Shown: in pieces, positions 22,283 through 32,744 of the stretch
How positions within the stretch are numbered: the stretch's first letter is position 1
How the letters are laid out: each line of letters opens with the position of its first letter
Assembly (NCBI GenBank): GCA_949987695.1
Contig: OX465291.1
Location: 110,214,994 to 110,278,993 of the forward strand
Direction: 5' to 3'
From: Merzomyia westermanni
Taxonomy: Eukaryota; Arthropoda; Insecta; Diptera; Tephritidae
Length of the DNA: 64,000 nt
Translations under genes and position numbers: made by a program
Notes under the pieces: model-generated
The model's input: only the letters and a program-made list of their open reading frames with translations
What the model was told of the DNA's origin: nothing
Database searches by the model: none

Positions 22283-22686
22283 TGCAAACTTATTTCTTCC
22301 TTTTTTTTTTTTTTTTTTTTTTTTTTATGGCGCGATATACAACAGGTATATCATCATAAACCTCCTAAGAGATTTTTGCGCCAAGCTTCTCTTCCAATTT
22401 GTGGTGTGCCGATTTGAATTTTCCCTACAAATTGGTGGGACCTACAGTTTTTTGCCGACTCCGAACGGGATCTACAAAGGAGACGAATTTTTGCTGAGAA
22501 GCCTGTCATGGCAGAAATACACTCGGAGAGTTTGCCAAACCACTGCCGAGGGGCGACCCCGTTTTGAAAAACTTTTTTCAAATCACTTTTGATGTTACCT
22601 GTACCAGGGCTCGAACCATGGACCTTCGGTGTGGTAGGCCGGCAACACTACCTCCACACCACGGCGGCCGCCTTGCAAACTTATTT
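22283..22686 (-). repeat. Full-length tRNA-like SINE with 13-bp target duplication
   Basis: The target duplication TGCAAACTTATTT lies at 22,283-22,295 and 22,674-22,686. Reading on the minus strand, the body (22,673 to 22,296) starts with a tRNA-like head (GTGGTGTGGAGGTAGTG as A-box region, GGTTCGAGCCCTGG as B-box). It continues through CAGGTAACATCAAAAGTGAT and a ~250-bp family-specific body with AACTCTCCGAGTGTATTTCT, and ends in an oligo(A) tail of about 26 bases. This is a Pol III-type SINE mobilised by an unknown LINE. It is inserted between copies (c) and (d) of the inverted-repeat family. Confidence 0.92.
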
Positions 22687-22689
22687 ACA

Positions 22690-23015
22690 ATACTAAAAAA
22701 TTGAAACAACTCTCATCCCATTGCCGGGCTCCAATTTTATATTTCTGCTAAAAGTGTGTATGTAATGCCCCAAAATAATGCTAAAACGCGATCTTTTCTG
22801 AAGTCAGAAATATTTCAAAATTTTGCTAATAATTTTTGCAAAACAAAAATAACCCAAAATAAGAAATGCAGTTTGCAAGAGAATACCATATATATATATT
22901 TCAAAAACTAGCAAAATCGGACTGATCAATCCCCGGAAAATTGGCAAATCTAGGGAGCTTCGAAAATAGGTTTACAGCTATAACTTTGAAAATAATTCGA
23001 GGCCCAAACGTATTT
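22690..23015 (+). repeat. Inverted-repeat family copy (d), plus
   Basis: Carries CTCTCATCCCATTGCCGGGC, AAACGCGATCTTTTCTGAAG, AAAATCGGACTGATCAATCC and TTTACAGCTATAACTTTGAA. Direct match to copy (b), inverted match to copies (a) and (c). Confidence 0.65.
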
Positions 23016-23019
23016 TATT

Positions 23020-23760
23020 GTTGTTGTGAACCATACAAACAAGTTTCAGAAATAAAAACCGACCTTAAAAAAGGGCTCACTTTACAAATTTTCACCCAGC
23101 AAGGCATACTTCCTGTAAATTAGAAAGCGGGTACATAGTTGATTGTTTAATGCTACACAATAGTAATATACCACTTGTCTACTCCAGCAGAAACCCTATG
23201 ATCTCATTATGTCTCCATTTAAAACCCTGATTCCGTAAAAGACAGCGCTAAAGTGGATTTCTTGTTGATCTAACCACAGAAACACTCTCCTAAATCTTCG
23301 ACCTTTGCCTGTGGTTATTCGGTACAATCATCTTCTAGAATTCTGTTACTAGGCCTATCCTTGAACTTTCAGGTTGTTGTTGCTCTGAACACGATTGACC
23401 AGCAGACAAATTGCAGAACCTTAGGTTTTTATGATGTGGACTATATTGGAAGTAGGCTAGGTGACGTACGTCGTTTAAGTCTGCGACGTACGTTTCGGTT
23501 CACTGATATTTTGTATCCAAGCTCCGATTCCTGAAGAAAGATTATTGGGTTTTGTCGATGCTACTCACATCCAGAAGTGTCGTGCTACATGAAAAGTACC
23601 GGGGGTTTCCATATGTGGTTGTCGCGTCGTAGGGCGTGAGAGACAATAGTGTTGTTACCAGTCGTGGAGACACAGGCCGTAGGATGGCCTCGGTCCTGAA
23701 GAGGAAGGGGCCACGAAAGTTTTGCAACTCGATGGTTGATCTACGGATATGATGCTTCTC
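23020..23760. other. Stretch 3' of the LINE, no gene
   Basis: No gene recognised. The segment TGCAACTCGATGGTTGATCT near 23,722 matches the 14,860 retroposon (TGCAACTCGTTGGTTGATCT), so a repeat module of that family abuts the LINE tail. Confidence 0.5.
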
Positions 23761-23805
23761 ACCTGTTGTTGTTGTTGTTGTTAACTTCCTGCCCAATGGG
23801 CTCGA

Positions 23806-24710
23806 TCACTCTAAATTGTCATCAGGCTCTTCTAAGGGAAGTCCGACGAAACGCGCAGTTTCCACAGGGTGGGACCAGAGTGATGTAGGTGTTAGAAGAG
23901 TGGGTTCAACTGAACAGGAGAAGAGATGTATGGTATCATGAGGGGTCATACCACATGCAGGGCATGTATTTGGTATGTTGGGGTTCAGTCTGGATAAGTA
24001 AGAGTTTAACGTATTACAATATCCAGAGCGAAGTTGTGCTAGTATGACTCTAGTCTCCCTCGGAAGTACATGCTCCTCTTCAGCCAATTCCGGAGAAGAG
24101 ATGTATGAGATGTATGGTATCATGAGGGGTCATACCACATGCAGGGCATGTATTTGGTATGTTGGGGTTCAGTCTGGATAAGTAAGAGTTTAACGTATTA
24201 CAATATCCAGAGCGAAGTTGTGCTAGTATGACTCTAGTCTCCCTCGGAAGTACATGCTCCTCTTCAGCCAATTCCGGTGTTGAGTATTAGTAATGGGATT
24301 CACAGGCCGAGATCTGAGAGATCTATCTACCGACTCGGTGTGGAGGTCATTTAGAGCGCGTCTAGGGTTCCGCAGATCAAACGGCAAAGAAATATGATGC
24401 CGGATCTCATCGTAATGCTTACGGAGATGTCTCTTTATGTCCAAAAAATGTCGGTTTGGATGACTAGGTTTATGACAGTTCAGAAGGAACTGTCTACTCA
24501 AGAGTTCCGCGTGCTCTTGAACATTGAGCAATTTTGCCTCTTGATGGAGGTGAGACTCAGATGACATAAGCAGGCATCCCTAGCAGTTCTGATGGCGGTG
24601 TTTTGGCAGACTTGCAATTTCCTCCAGTCGGTGTCAGAAAGATTGGGCGACCATATGAGCGCAGCATAGTCAATAACCGGCCGGCCAATAGCTTTATATG
24701 TAGCAAGCAA
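23806..24710 (-). pseudogene. LINE RT C-terminal region with tandem duplication
   Basis: Encodes the post-RT region: AIGRPVIDYAALIWSPNLSD near 24,680, then ILAQLRSGYCNTLNSYLSRL and CPACGMTPHDTIHLFSC, a terminal CxxC...H...C finger. A segment of about 170 bp (23,925-24,092) is repeated at 24,109-24,276, so the LRSGY...CPACG block occurs twice. The last coding words are GLPLEEPDDNLE before the stop at 23,806. Confidence 0.85.
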
Positions 24711-24746
24711 TGTTTCTTTGTCTTTTCCCCAAGTACTGCCGGCCAG

Positions 24747-25851
24747 TTACTTGAGGATCTTATTGCGGCTCTGTACCTTTGAGGCTATTGCGGTGGCATG
24801 GCCAGCGAAGGTGAGGCCGTTGTCAAATATCACACCCAAGATTTTTGGGTGGTTGACAGTAGGTAGAGGTACTCCGTCTACGTGGACATTTAACTCTTGC
24901 CCCATCTGCGCATTCCATGTAGTAAACAAGGTCGCCGGCGATTTAGTCGGAGATAGGGTCAGGTTACGCTCGGTGAAGAAGCTGGAAAGGTCATGGAGGT
25001 AACTGTTGATTCTAATACAGAGTTTATCAATGGAGGGACCCTTGCCCGAGGCCATCATCGTGCAGTCGTAAGCGTAGGAAGCAATGGAGACTCCCTCTGG
25101 TGGGGGGGGGGGGAGCGTAATTAAACAAAAGGGGAGAGAGAACACCACCTTGCGGCACCCCTTGTTTTATTCTTCGTGGTCTAGATTTCTTGTTCCTAAA
25201 TTTGACTGTTGCTTGTCGACCATTGAGGTAATTAGCGGTCCACCTCTTAGGGCCGGCAGGGAGCGGTGTCTCGTCCAGATCTCGGAGGAGTGTGGCGTGA
25301 TTGACCGTGTCAAATGCATTTGACAGGTCAAGTGCCACGAGAACCGTCCTATGGTTTGGTGGATGTTGATTCAAACCGTTGTTAATCTGCGTTGTTATGG
25401 CGTTCAAAGCGGATGTCGTGCTGTGATTTTTGCGGAAACCATGTTGATGATCGGCCAATTTTAGATTTGTAACGAAGTAAGGAAGCAGAATGGACTCTAG
25501 TAGTTTCGCTACCGGCGAAAGGAGGGATATCGGGCGATAAGACTATCCTAGGTTCGCCGGTTTCCCTGGTTTTAGTAGGGGAACTACAATTGCTTGTTTC
25601 CATATCTCAGGTATAACGAAGGTAGTTAGAGAGAGATTAAAGAGAGCCGCTAAATAACTCTGGCCCTCGTGGCCAAGATGTTTGATCATCTTCATGGCGA
25701 TTCCGTCGGGTCCGATGGATTTTGAGGGTTTGGCCTTCATTATGGCTTCCTTAACCTCTGCGACTGAGACGGCAATGGGCGCAGTAGAGTGTTTGTGTTT
25801 GCGCGCACGTCGGAAGGCTCTTCTCTTTGTCCTATCCGCAGGTGGATGCAT
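24747..25851 (-). pseudogene. LINE reverse transcriptase domain, catalytic motif mutated
   Basis: RT blocks on the minus strand: KAKPSKSIGPDGIAMKMIKH near 25,720, IPEIWKQAIVVPLLKPGKP near 25,600, DHQHGFRKNHSTTSALNAI near 25,430, VLVALDLSNAFDTVNH near 25,335 (palm Asp present), GVPQGGVLSPLLFN near 25,150 and ASYAYDCTMMASG near 25,070. The last motif should be YADD: the first catalytic Asp is Tyr (codon 25,068-25,070). A G run at 25,102-25,113 shifts the frame. The enzyme is inactive on two counts. Confidence 0.9.
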
Positions 25852-26097
25852 TATAAACAGCCGGCAAAAGGAGCTCGCGCATTTCCTGGCGTCCGATTTG
25901 ACGCTGTCGCCGAAAGCAATGGCGACCTTGTCTTTGTGTTTGGTGGGATTGGATAGGGCCTTGACAGTCGACCATAATTTGCCGACTCCGCCGGAGAGGT
26001 TGCATGTCTCAAGGTGTTGTTTCCACTTGGCCAGCTTGTGTTCGTTGACAATCCTACGTTGAAGTTGGTGTATGTTATGTTGGTGTATGTTATTTTA

Positions 26098-26717
26098 TCA
26101 GTCGTTATGAAGTCGGTCGGTCGGTCTTTCAACAGAGAGTAAGATGGGTAGGTGGTCTGAAGCTAATGTAAGTATCGGTCGCCAGATGACAAAGTTAATG
26201 AGGCCCGCGCTCGTTATGGAGATATCTGGCGAACTGTGACAGTTACCTGCCACCCTGGTGGGGGCATCTCCATTGACTGTACAGAATTCTGAGTTATCTA
26301 TTTGGTCTGCAATTGCGTGTCCTCTGCTGTCTGCTGGCAAGTTGGAGTGCCAGAGATCGTGATGCGCGTTGAAGTCGCCTAGGATTTGATGGTTATCGCC
26401 CCTTAGCAACGCACTACATTATACCCATCACAAGTTCGTAAGTCCGATCTCGTGTTCAATTTTGTCTCTTGTATCGCGGCGATTTTGATGTTGTGCGACT
26501 TCATAAAGTCAGTTATCTCCGCGATCTTTCCAGCTAATCCGTTACAGTTCAGCTGCAAAATTTTGCAGTGCGTGAGGGACGGATGCGTTTGCCTAGGTGG
26601 AGGTAGGCTAAGGCCTAAACTATGTCGCAGTCTAGAGTTGACAGCGCCATGGCCATGTTGTCTGGCGTGGAAGACGGCTGTGTACTGCAACAGGGGGCTA
26701 TGAACGAATCCGTCCAA
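26098..26717 (-). pseudogene. LINE apurinic-type endonuclease domain
   Basis: This endonuclease nicks target DNA for target-primed reverse transcription. Motifs on the minus strand are KILQLNCNGL near 26,570, AAIQETKLN near 26,475, ILGDFNAHHDLW near 26,380, SSPDISI near 26,230 and LASDHLPILLSVE near 26,155. These correspond to the N, E, D-N, D and D-H metal and catalytic motifs of the EEP family. A frame change lies between the two halves near 26,405. Confidence 0.85.
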
Positions 26718-26866
26718 AGGTTACCGTTTTCGAGCCCAGAGCACATAAGGGTGTAACACAGGCCAAGGCAATGGTTGCACTTGACTGATGTCGCAGGCGT
26801 ATATAATCTTTGCCTACAAACGGTGCACGTAGTGAAAGGTACTAGGAGGTGGTGTTCCTGACCCAC
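26615..26866 (-). pseudogene. LINE second zinc finger
   Basis: A second copy of the finger motif: CTVCRQRLYTPATSVKCNHC, then CSGLENGNLW and FIAPCC. It parallels the first finger, suggesting an internal duplication typical of this LINE group. The usual Trp-His before the last Cys cluster is altered (GLCYTLMC), so the His ligand appears lost. Confidence 0.65.
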
Positions 26867-26932
26867 GTGCAGGCTGGAAGCAGGGGGGGGGCATTAGGGG
26901 CAGAGACAGAGGGGACTGACGCTCGGCGATGC

Positions 26933-27375
26933 TCATATCTGACCTATTCCGGAAGGGATAGGAGTGTTGAGCGGCCGTGTGAGATGGAGATGCTGAGGTG
27001 GGGCGGGAATGGCAGCAGTGGTGCCAGTCGTGTAGACTGAGTCACTATTGTGTCTATTGGAAGTAGGTAGAAGCGGTAAGGGAGTGCCAGAGCGGCGACT
27101 ACCGCGGGACGTCCTTGAACGTGTACAGCAAGGTGCCTCAAAAGTACTAAAGAAAGTACGGGGTCTGTGGATGGCAGGGTTAAGCCCTGAACATCCAGAT
27201 TTATGTAACCATCTCTTACACTTGGCGCATTGTACCGAATACGACCGTTTAATATAAATTTTCTTCCAGCAAACGCAGCAGATCCAGTCTCTTGTAGACG
27301 ATTGGGTTCGACCCCAGCCCGTAACAGGAGACAATGGAGCAGCCCAGCTGCCAGGGTTTGCTCCGAGGATGACAA
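26933..27375 (-). pseudogene. LINE N-terminal zinc finger region
   Basis: Frames on the minus strand encode a PHD/treble-clef-like finger, WICCVCWKK followed by SVQCAKCKRWLHKSGCSGL and a CC pair, consistent with a Cys4-His-Cys3 pattern. It is preceded by an N-terminal extension in another frame from 27,375. In related LINEs such fingers bind nucleic acid or host factors. A Ser/Pro/Thr-rich linker follows. The finger sits about 15 codons after the ATG at 27,334. Confidence 0.65.
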
Positions 27376-27489
27376 TTTAAGGGTGGGACGGGACAGATTG
27401 GACAGGGTTACACTGAAATAACAGCCCTTGGCCGGGTGAAAAAACCCAGGTCATTCCGGTGCGATAGAACCGGCTCATTACCCACCTTA

Positions 27490-27690
27490 TCCTTCCTTAC
27501 GGAAGGAGGGGTGACATGACCTAGAAGGTTTCACTGGTCATAAATCGCTACCACGACAGTCGGGCAGTACCGCAAGGGAGTACCGGAGCGTACCGGGCTC
27601 AAATCCGGCCAAGGACTGTTAATTCGACAACACTCCTCAAAACCTTCGGGTAGTGTTTTTGTCGTTACAACAACAACAACAACAACAAAG
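27490..27690 (+). repeat. (CAA)n-tailed retroposon, best 3' end
   Basis: Contains GAAGGTTTCACTGGTCATAA, a B-box-like GGGCTCAAATCCGGCC, AAGGACTGTTAATTCGACAA, an imperfect hairpin ACACTCCTCAAAACCTTCGG and a tail of seven or so CAA repeats. It sits head-to-head with the LINE 5' end. Same family as 14,785-15,060 and 18,350-18,485. Confidence 0.8.
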
Positions 27691-27699
27691 TTTTGAAGA

Positions 27700-28205
27700 A
27701 ACTAATTTGTCTATTTGTGGTGGCATTTAGCACAGAGCGACGTAGCTTGCCGATGGACCTGATCAAATTCCAGGGAGTGAGTAGTTTTCCAACAAATCGC
27801 ATTCGGTCTGGATCCATATACAATATGCGTTGAGGGTTCAAAATCGGTTTGCTAGTTTTTGAGTAGTTTCCATTTTAAAAATGCTTAATATGAACTATGG
27901 CCTGTAATAACTTTTGTTGTTGTTGTTTCCCCAAAAAAAAAAAGCACAAAGAAAAATACACACCCCTATCATGCATTTCGATTACGTTCCCGCTCTACGC
28001 TCCGCCGGAGTCGAAAGTAGGTATCATGCGTTGCAATTGGATTGAAAGAAGAAGAGGAAGAGCTATAACTCTTTCAAAATCAGCTGTTTGCCTTGAAATG
28101 TGTGAAACTGGAACATAACAAAGCAAAAATACACAAATTAGTGCTGTTCAAAGAAAATAAATAAAAGTAAAATTTTTATATTGTTATTATTTTTATTAAA
28201 CGTAA
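27700..28205. other. Spacer before the Harbinger relic
   Basis: No gene recognised. A short plus-strand open frame at 27,897-28,118 with a CCCCF...KKKKH start looks accidental. Confidence 0.35.
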
Positions 28206-28803
28206 GTATGGAATCCTTATCCACGGCGATATTACTGGTTGAGGAGGAGAGCAGCGCATCTCAGAATGGGTGAGAATTGAAAGGAGAAGATTACGAGATA
28301 TGTGCGATCCCTTCCAGATGAATGGCGGGCTGTAAGTAATTGCACGTGAGAGTAAACAATTTTCTTACAATTTGTTTGTAAGGACGCATTCAAGTATGTC
28401 CTAAATACGTTTTGCGGAAGAAACGACGCCAAGTACTTTGTCCTCGTTATCTCCGCTTAACATTGTAGTATCCGCTTTAAGATTTTTTGGGGAAGGCAGT
28501 TACCAGCATGGAGTTGGTGCAGACTACAATGTTGGAATGGCACAGTCAACCGTGACAATGTGGCTGTAAAATTTTCCCGAAATAATGCAGCGAAAGCTAT
28601 GCCCACAGTGAATTATATTCGAGCAAAATGAAATAGAAAAGCAGGAAGCAAAACAAGATTTTTTTACGAAGGCTGGTTTCCCAGGTGTTATCATGTGCGT
28701 TAATGGCACGCACATAAAAATAACCAAGCCATCCGATGAACCTTTTCTTTATTACAATAGAAAAGGATTTTATAGCATCAATGCTATGGTGGTGAGGATT
28801 GTA

Positions 28804-30113
28804 AAGGGTGTTTTTTTAGGGGTATAGAACTTCGAATTGAAATAAAACACAAGAAAATCGTTTTAAGGTCCATCAATTTGGCTTTATTGGAAGGATAATT
28901 TTATGCCATTAATGTTTAAATATGATTTCGGGCATGTGACAGCCGCGGCTGGCTCGAATAAAGCCAATTCTACAGGTCCAATTTTCAACCACTTTTTCGA
29001 GCATATGGGGCCGTATGACGGCAATAACGCCACGAATGTTGGCTTCCAATTCCCCTAACGTTTCTGGTTTGTTGGTGTAGACGAGCGACTTCACATATCC
29101 CCAAAGAAAATAATCCAATGGTGTCAAATCACACGACCTTGGTGGCCAATTGACAGGTCCATTCCGCGAAATTATGCGCTCATCGAATGTTTCCTTCAAT
29201 AAATCGATTGTGACGTACGCTGTGTGGCATGTAGCGCCGTCTTGTTGGAACCACAACTCATCCACATTCATGCCATCCAATTCGGGAACAAAATAGTCGG
29301 TTATCATGGCTCTATACCGGTCTCCATTAACGGTAGCTGCCTCTCCAGCATTATTGCGGAAGAAGTATGGCCCAATGACTCCACCAGCCCATAGCCCATA
29401 GAGCACACCAAACAGTCAGTTTTTGTGGATGTAATGGCGTTTCAAGGGTCTCATGTGGATTCTCTTCACTCCAAATGCGGCAATTTTGCTTGTTGACGTA
29501 GCCATTCAACCAAAAATGAGCCTCATCACTGAACAAAATTTTGCGATGAAAATCAGCATCGAAATCAATCTCATTTTCGGCCCATACACCAAAATCACGA
29601 CGCATTGCATGGTCTCGCGGCTTTAATTCTTGCACAAGCTGGATCTTGTAAGGTCGCAAGCCAAGATCTTTGCGCAAAATCTTCCATAAAGTTGATGGAC
29701 AAAGCTCCAATTGCTGTGCACGGTGGCGAATCGATTCATTCGGGTCCTCTTCAACACTTTGCTCTACAGCGGCAATTGTTTCTTCGGTGCGCACTGTTCG
29801 ACGTCTCTGCGGATGCGTATTATCACATAGAGTAAACGTAGTGTGAAAACGATCCATGGTTAACCGAATTAATTGCTCTGATGGACGATTATGTCGACCA
29901 TAAAATGGACGGAGCTCACGGTAAACTTCGCGAACTGAACCATTATTTTCGAAATAAATTTGCACGATTTGCAAGCGTTGTTCTTTTGTCAACCTGTTCA
30001 TGATGAAATGGCAAACCAAACTGAACATAAATGACATTAGAGTTGCCAGATTTGACCACAAAATGCCAGTTTTATCTCTATTCGAAAAACAAACCTGTAA
30101 AAAAAACACCCTG
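28804..30113 (-). mobile_element. Tc1/mariner element inside a Harbinger intron
   Basis: Terminal inverted repeats AGGGTGTTTTTTT (left, from 28,805) and the reverse complement of CAGGGTGTTTTTTTT (right, ending 30,113) bound a 1,310-bp element. It is flanked by TA at 28,802-28,803 and at 30,114-30,115. The only gene is the minus-strand transposase. Related in protein sequence to the element at 1,959-3,243 but with different termini. Confidence 0.92.
28909..30001 (-). pseudogene. Tc1/mariner transposase, single 7-bp duplication
   Basis: A cut-and-paste transposase of the IS630/Tc1/mariner superfamily, starting at the ATG at 30,001 (MNRLTKEQRLQIVQIYFEN). Helix-turn-helix DNA-binding helices occupy about residues 1-110 (IRHRAQQLELCPSTLWKIL). 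The catalytic core shows FSDEAHFWLNGYV, WFQQDGATCHTAYVTI and NWPPRSCDLTPLDYFLWGYV. I count 36 residues between the second and third acidic residues. The frame breaks near 29,395 through a tandem duplication of TATGGGC. Otherwise the gene looks complete, ending MPEIIFKH at 28,909. An upstream frame extension beyond 30,001 is outside the element body and not coding. Confidence 0.92.
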
Positions 30114-30324
30114 TATTTCATGAAATCAATTCCATGATTGAAAATTAATTTTTTTAGATATGCGATCACAAATTACGAATAAGAAGCATTAACGCTAGGT
30201 ATCCGGGGTGCAATCACGACGCTCATGTATGGGGATTGAGCAAGCTATATGGAACGACGATATCGTGAAGGTGAAAGGAACACATGGCTGTTAGGTATTT
30301 AGTTATATATGGACGTTTTTTAGA

Positions 30325-31680
30325 CGATTGAAAATAGACAATTTTCCATATTGCTCTGGTGTTGTTGTTTTTGACCTGAAAGCATATCAAAAAACATCAT
30401 TAGAGCGCAAAAACTGGAAATATCGTGAGTTTTACAACTTTTAAATACAAGTTTTACTTACATTTTAAAGAAATTAAAAAAAAATTACGCAAATTAATAA
30501 AGTTTTGACAGCAAAATAAAAAAACAAAAAGTTCTCCGCCAACAAAATTGCAACTTAGAAAAGCGGAGCTACGATCGAAGTGCATGATAGGCAGAATTAT
30601 ACTGAACGGAAACGGAACGCATGATACCAAAGTTGCCAAACGGAGAAAATTTCAATCCAAGTCGAAATGCATGATAGGGGTGACAATTTGTTTTAACTCT
30701 ACTTCTGGATAACTAATGTTATACATATTTACAATACATGCATTACAAAATGTATATTTGATTTCTTTATTCTAGAGCAACTACAGTTGCTACAAGCACT
30801 GTAAAGGCGCACATTATGTCACTATTACAAGACTTTGTGGCTATACCGATGGTTGATCAGACGTCCGTATGTGAGAAAGAACAAAAACGCATCAAGGACC
30901 ACAATGAACTTATTATTATGGAAAATGCCCAAGCTATGATAAATATCCAACATCAATTTTGTGCAGCAAGTTACGATGCCTTTTCCACGCTAACGTGCTG
31001 CTTTGTCTGCCACTCTTCAGTAGGCTTTCCACACGAGCCTGATTGTATTATGATAAAACAGAGGTATGTAAATTGTGCATGCAATTACGATATTTCTTTG
31101 GTCTGAGCTACAGTTTATATGCCAACTTGTGTTTGGGCCTTTAGTATGGTAACCAGAACATTTTACCCAGGCTCGGAGTGTTTCGCGAGAAACAAGCTAG
31201 CTCGAGAAAGAATTTTCTGTTATATTCTGTTGCAGTAATTTATCTTAATTACCTTTCATGAACGATGTTTGTAATACTGTATACTGAAATAATCATAAAA
31301 TAATAAAAGGTGTTTAGACTATAACTCGTGCAATTAAAAAGCTAAGAACGTACTTTTGTACTTATTACATATGTAATTGGGTTACTGAAAATCAGTTAGA
31401 TTGAACCAATATATAAGATAACCTCCATACAACCCATTTTCCGATAAAAGAGTTCCGGTATATATATCTTTAAATTATCTAGTCCTTCAAATATTCTACA
31501 GTTTGTACTTATTGTAAGGATCGGACACTTGAAACCGTGATGCTTATTCATGATAGGTATAAAGCCTTTGACACAGCCGAAGAAAGCGCACTCCTAACTT
31601 GTTTTTATTTAATTTCATTTATTTCGCTTACTTAGTATATTGTTTTCTAATAGAGTTGTACGACGTTAATCTCTAAGAAA
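30325..31680. other. Intergenic stretch, one unassigned small ORF
   Basis: A 96-codon plus-strand frame (30,816-31,106) starts MSLLQDFVAIPMVDQTSVCE. It contains CCFVCHSS but no recognisable domain. No other feature was recognised. Confidence 0.25.
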
Positions 31681-31689
31681 TACAGAAAA

Positions 31690-31850
31690 AGGGAAAAAGG
31701 GGCGTGGTACCTCCACAAATAGGATTTTTCATTTTTTATATCTCTGGAAGTATACATGCTGGGCCACTAAAAATTCGGCAAAGAGTTATACAAGGTAAAT
31801 CTCCAACAACTCCAGAAAAAGGTTGATAGGAAAATGGGCCTGGGTTCCCT
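31690..31850 (+). repeat. Dispersed repeat, second copy of the 8.2-kb type
   Basis: GGGGCGTGGTACCTCCACAA, GGATTTTTCATTTTTTATAT, CTCTGGAAGTATACATG and GGGCCACTAAAAATTCGGCA align with 8,175-8,260. Confidence 0.6.
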
Positions 31851-31859
31851 AAAGATGTA

Positions 31860-32740
31860 GATGGTAGCTATGATTGCAAATTTGAATACACAGGAACTCT
31901 TACGGTCATATCTGTTACTGAAAACCACTACGAGTTTTTATTTACAAATCGTTCTCTATCAGCCAGTTTCACGAAGCAATTTAATTGAAAAATAATTTTT
32001 TTCGCTGTCAGATTTTATTGAAAAGTTCGAGCAAAAAAAATGTATTTTTCATTTCAATTTCTTTCGTGAAGCCGGCTGTATGTCTTATTTCTGAGATAAC
32101 TTCGACGAAAATTGCGAAATGTGTAAGCTCAAACCTCTTAAAATTAGAAATACTAGAGGGATTAATTTACCGCTTTCATAAATTTGATATAATTGAATTG
32201 ATGGGTTTATTGATCTATATGAAAAATTATTGTCTACCTTGAACGACCATTGCTGTCAAATGACCACCACCATTTCCGTGAATGCACGAGGAGGAAGCTA
32301 GATTTTCATATTTTTTCAAAAAGGTGCTCCAAAGGAAGCTTTGTAAACTTGTTATTGACGACTGCTCTGAAACTTACTGAATAAACTTGATACATTTATC
32401 GTAATAATTTACGCCCAAGGAGCCTATGTGGCTAAAAATATTGCTGTAAATGACAATGCTTATTATTTCTAGCATTGCATACAATACAAATAAAAAATAA
32501 ATCTCTCAAAACAGTTCTGGGTCCATGACCACACTTGGTCTTTCAAGGTAGGTCAAAATTTCGGTACTGCTAGTGCTAAATAATGCTTCAGCTGCACTTG
32601 CATTAAATCTCATTAATATTTTTTTATTTTTATTATGGTTCAATATTTGATTTTGTTAAATATCAAAATGAAAATTTTCAATTCAATTTTGACTCTTTAA
32701 AAATAAAGACATAATTTTTGTAAAAATAAATACATATATC
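31860..32740. other. AT-rich stretch, nothing recognised
   Basis: An 85-codon plus-strand open frame (31,985-32,242) has no recognisable features. No repeats shared with the rest of the window. Confidence 0.35.
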
Positions 32741-32744
32741 AATA

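Larger units (their letters stand above)
23763..27480 (-). mobile_element. Near full-length LINE (Jockey/CR1-group), mutated
   Basis: On the minus strand, domain order is two Cys/His fingers, an apurinic-type endonuclease, reverse transcriptase, RT C-terminal region and a terminal CCHC-like finger, then a short 3' end finishing in (CAA)n at about 23,763-23,780. The length, about 3.7 kb, fits a nearly complete non-LTR element. The clade is inferred from domain order and motif style; a Kiri or Jockey relative is also possible. Multiple frameshifts, a homopolymer G run and a catalytic substitution make this copy inactive. Confidence 0.85.
28209..30320 (+). pseudogene. PIF/Harbinger (HARBI1-like) transposase with introns
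   Basis: Plus-strand coding blocks follow the HARBI1 order: MESLSTAILLVEEE at 28,209, RDMCDPFQMNGG near 28,300, FKYVLNTFCGRND near 28,390, LRFFGEGSYQHGVGADYN near 28,470, MAQSTVTMWL near 28,535, AGFPGVIMCVNGTHIKITKP near 28,672 (catalytic Asp replaced by Asn in the usual DGTH), YYNRKGFYSINAMV near 28,755, then ICDHKLRIRSINARYPG and HDAHVWGLSKLYG at 30,158-30,240. Introns with GT...AG ends are inferred at about 28,334-28,382 and 28,792-30,157. The second contains a Tc1/mariner insertion. Frameshifts near 28,440 and 30,240 kill the gene. Confidence 0.8.

Noticed and set aside
22203..22592. 129-codon plus-strand protein
   Set aside because: It crosses the poly(T) and body of an antisense SINE, so it is fortuitous.
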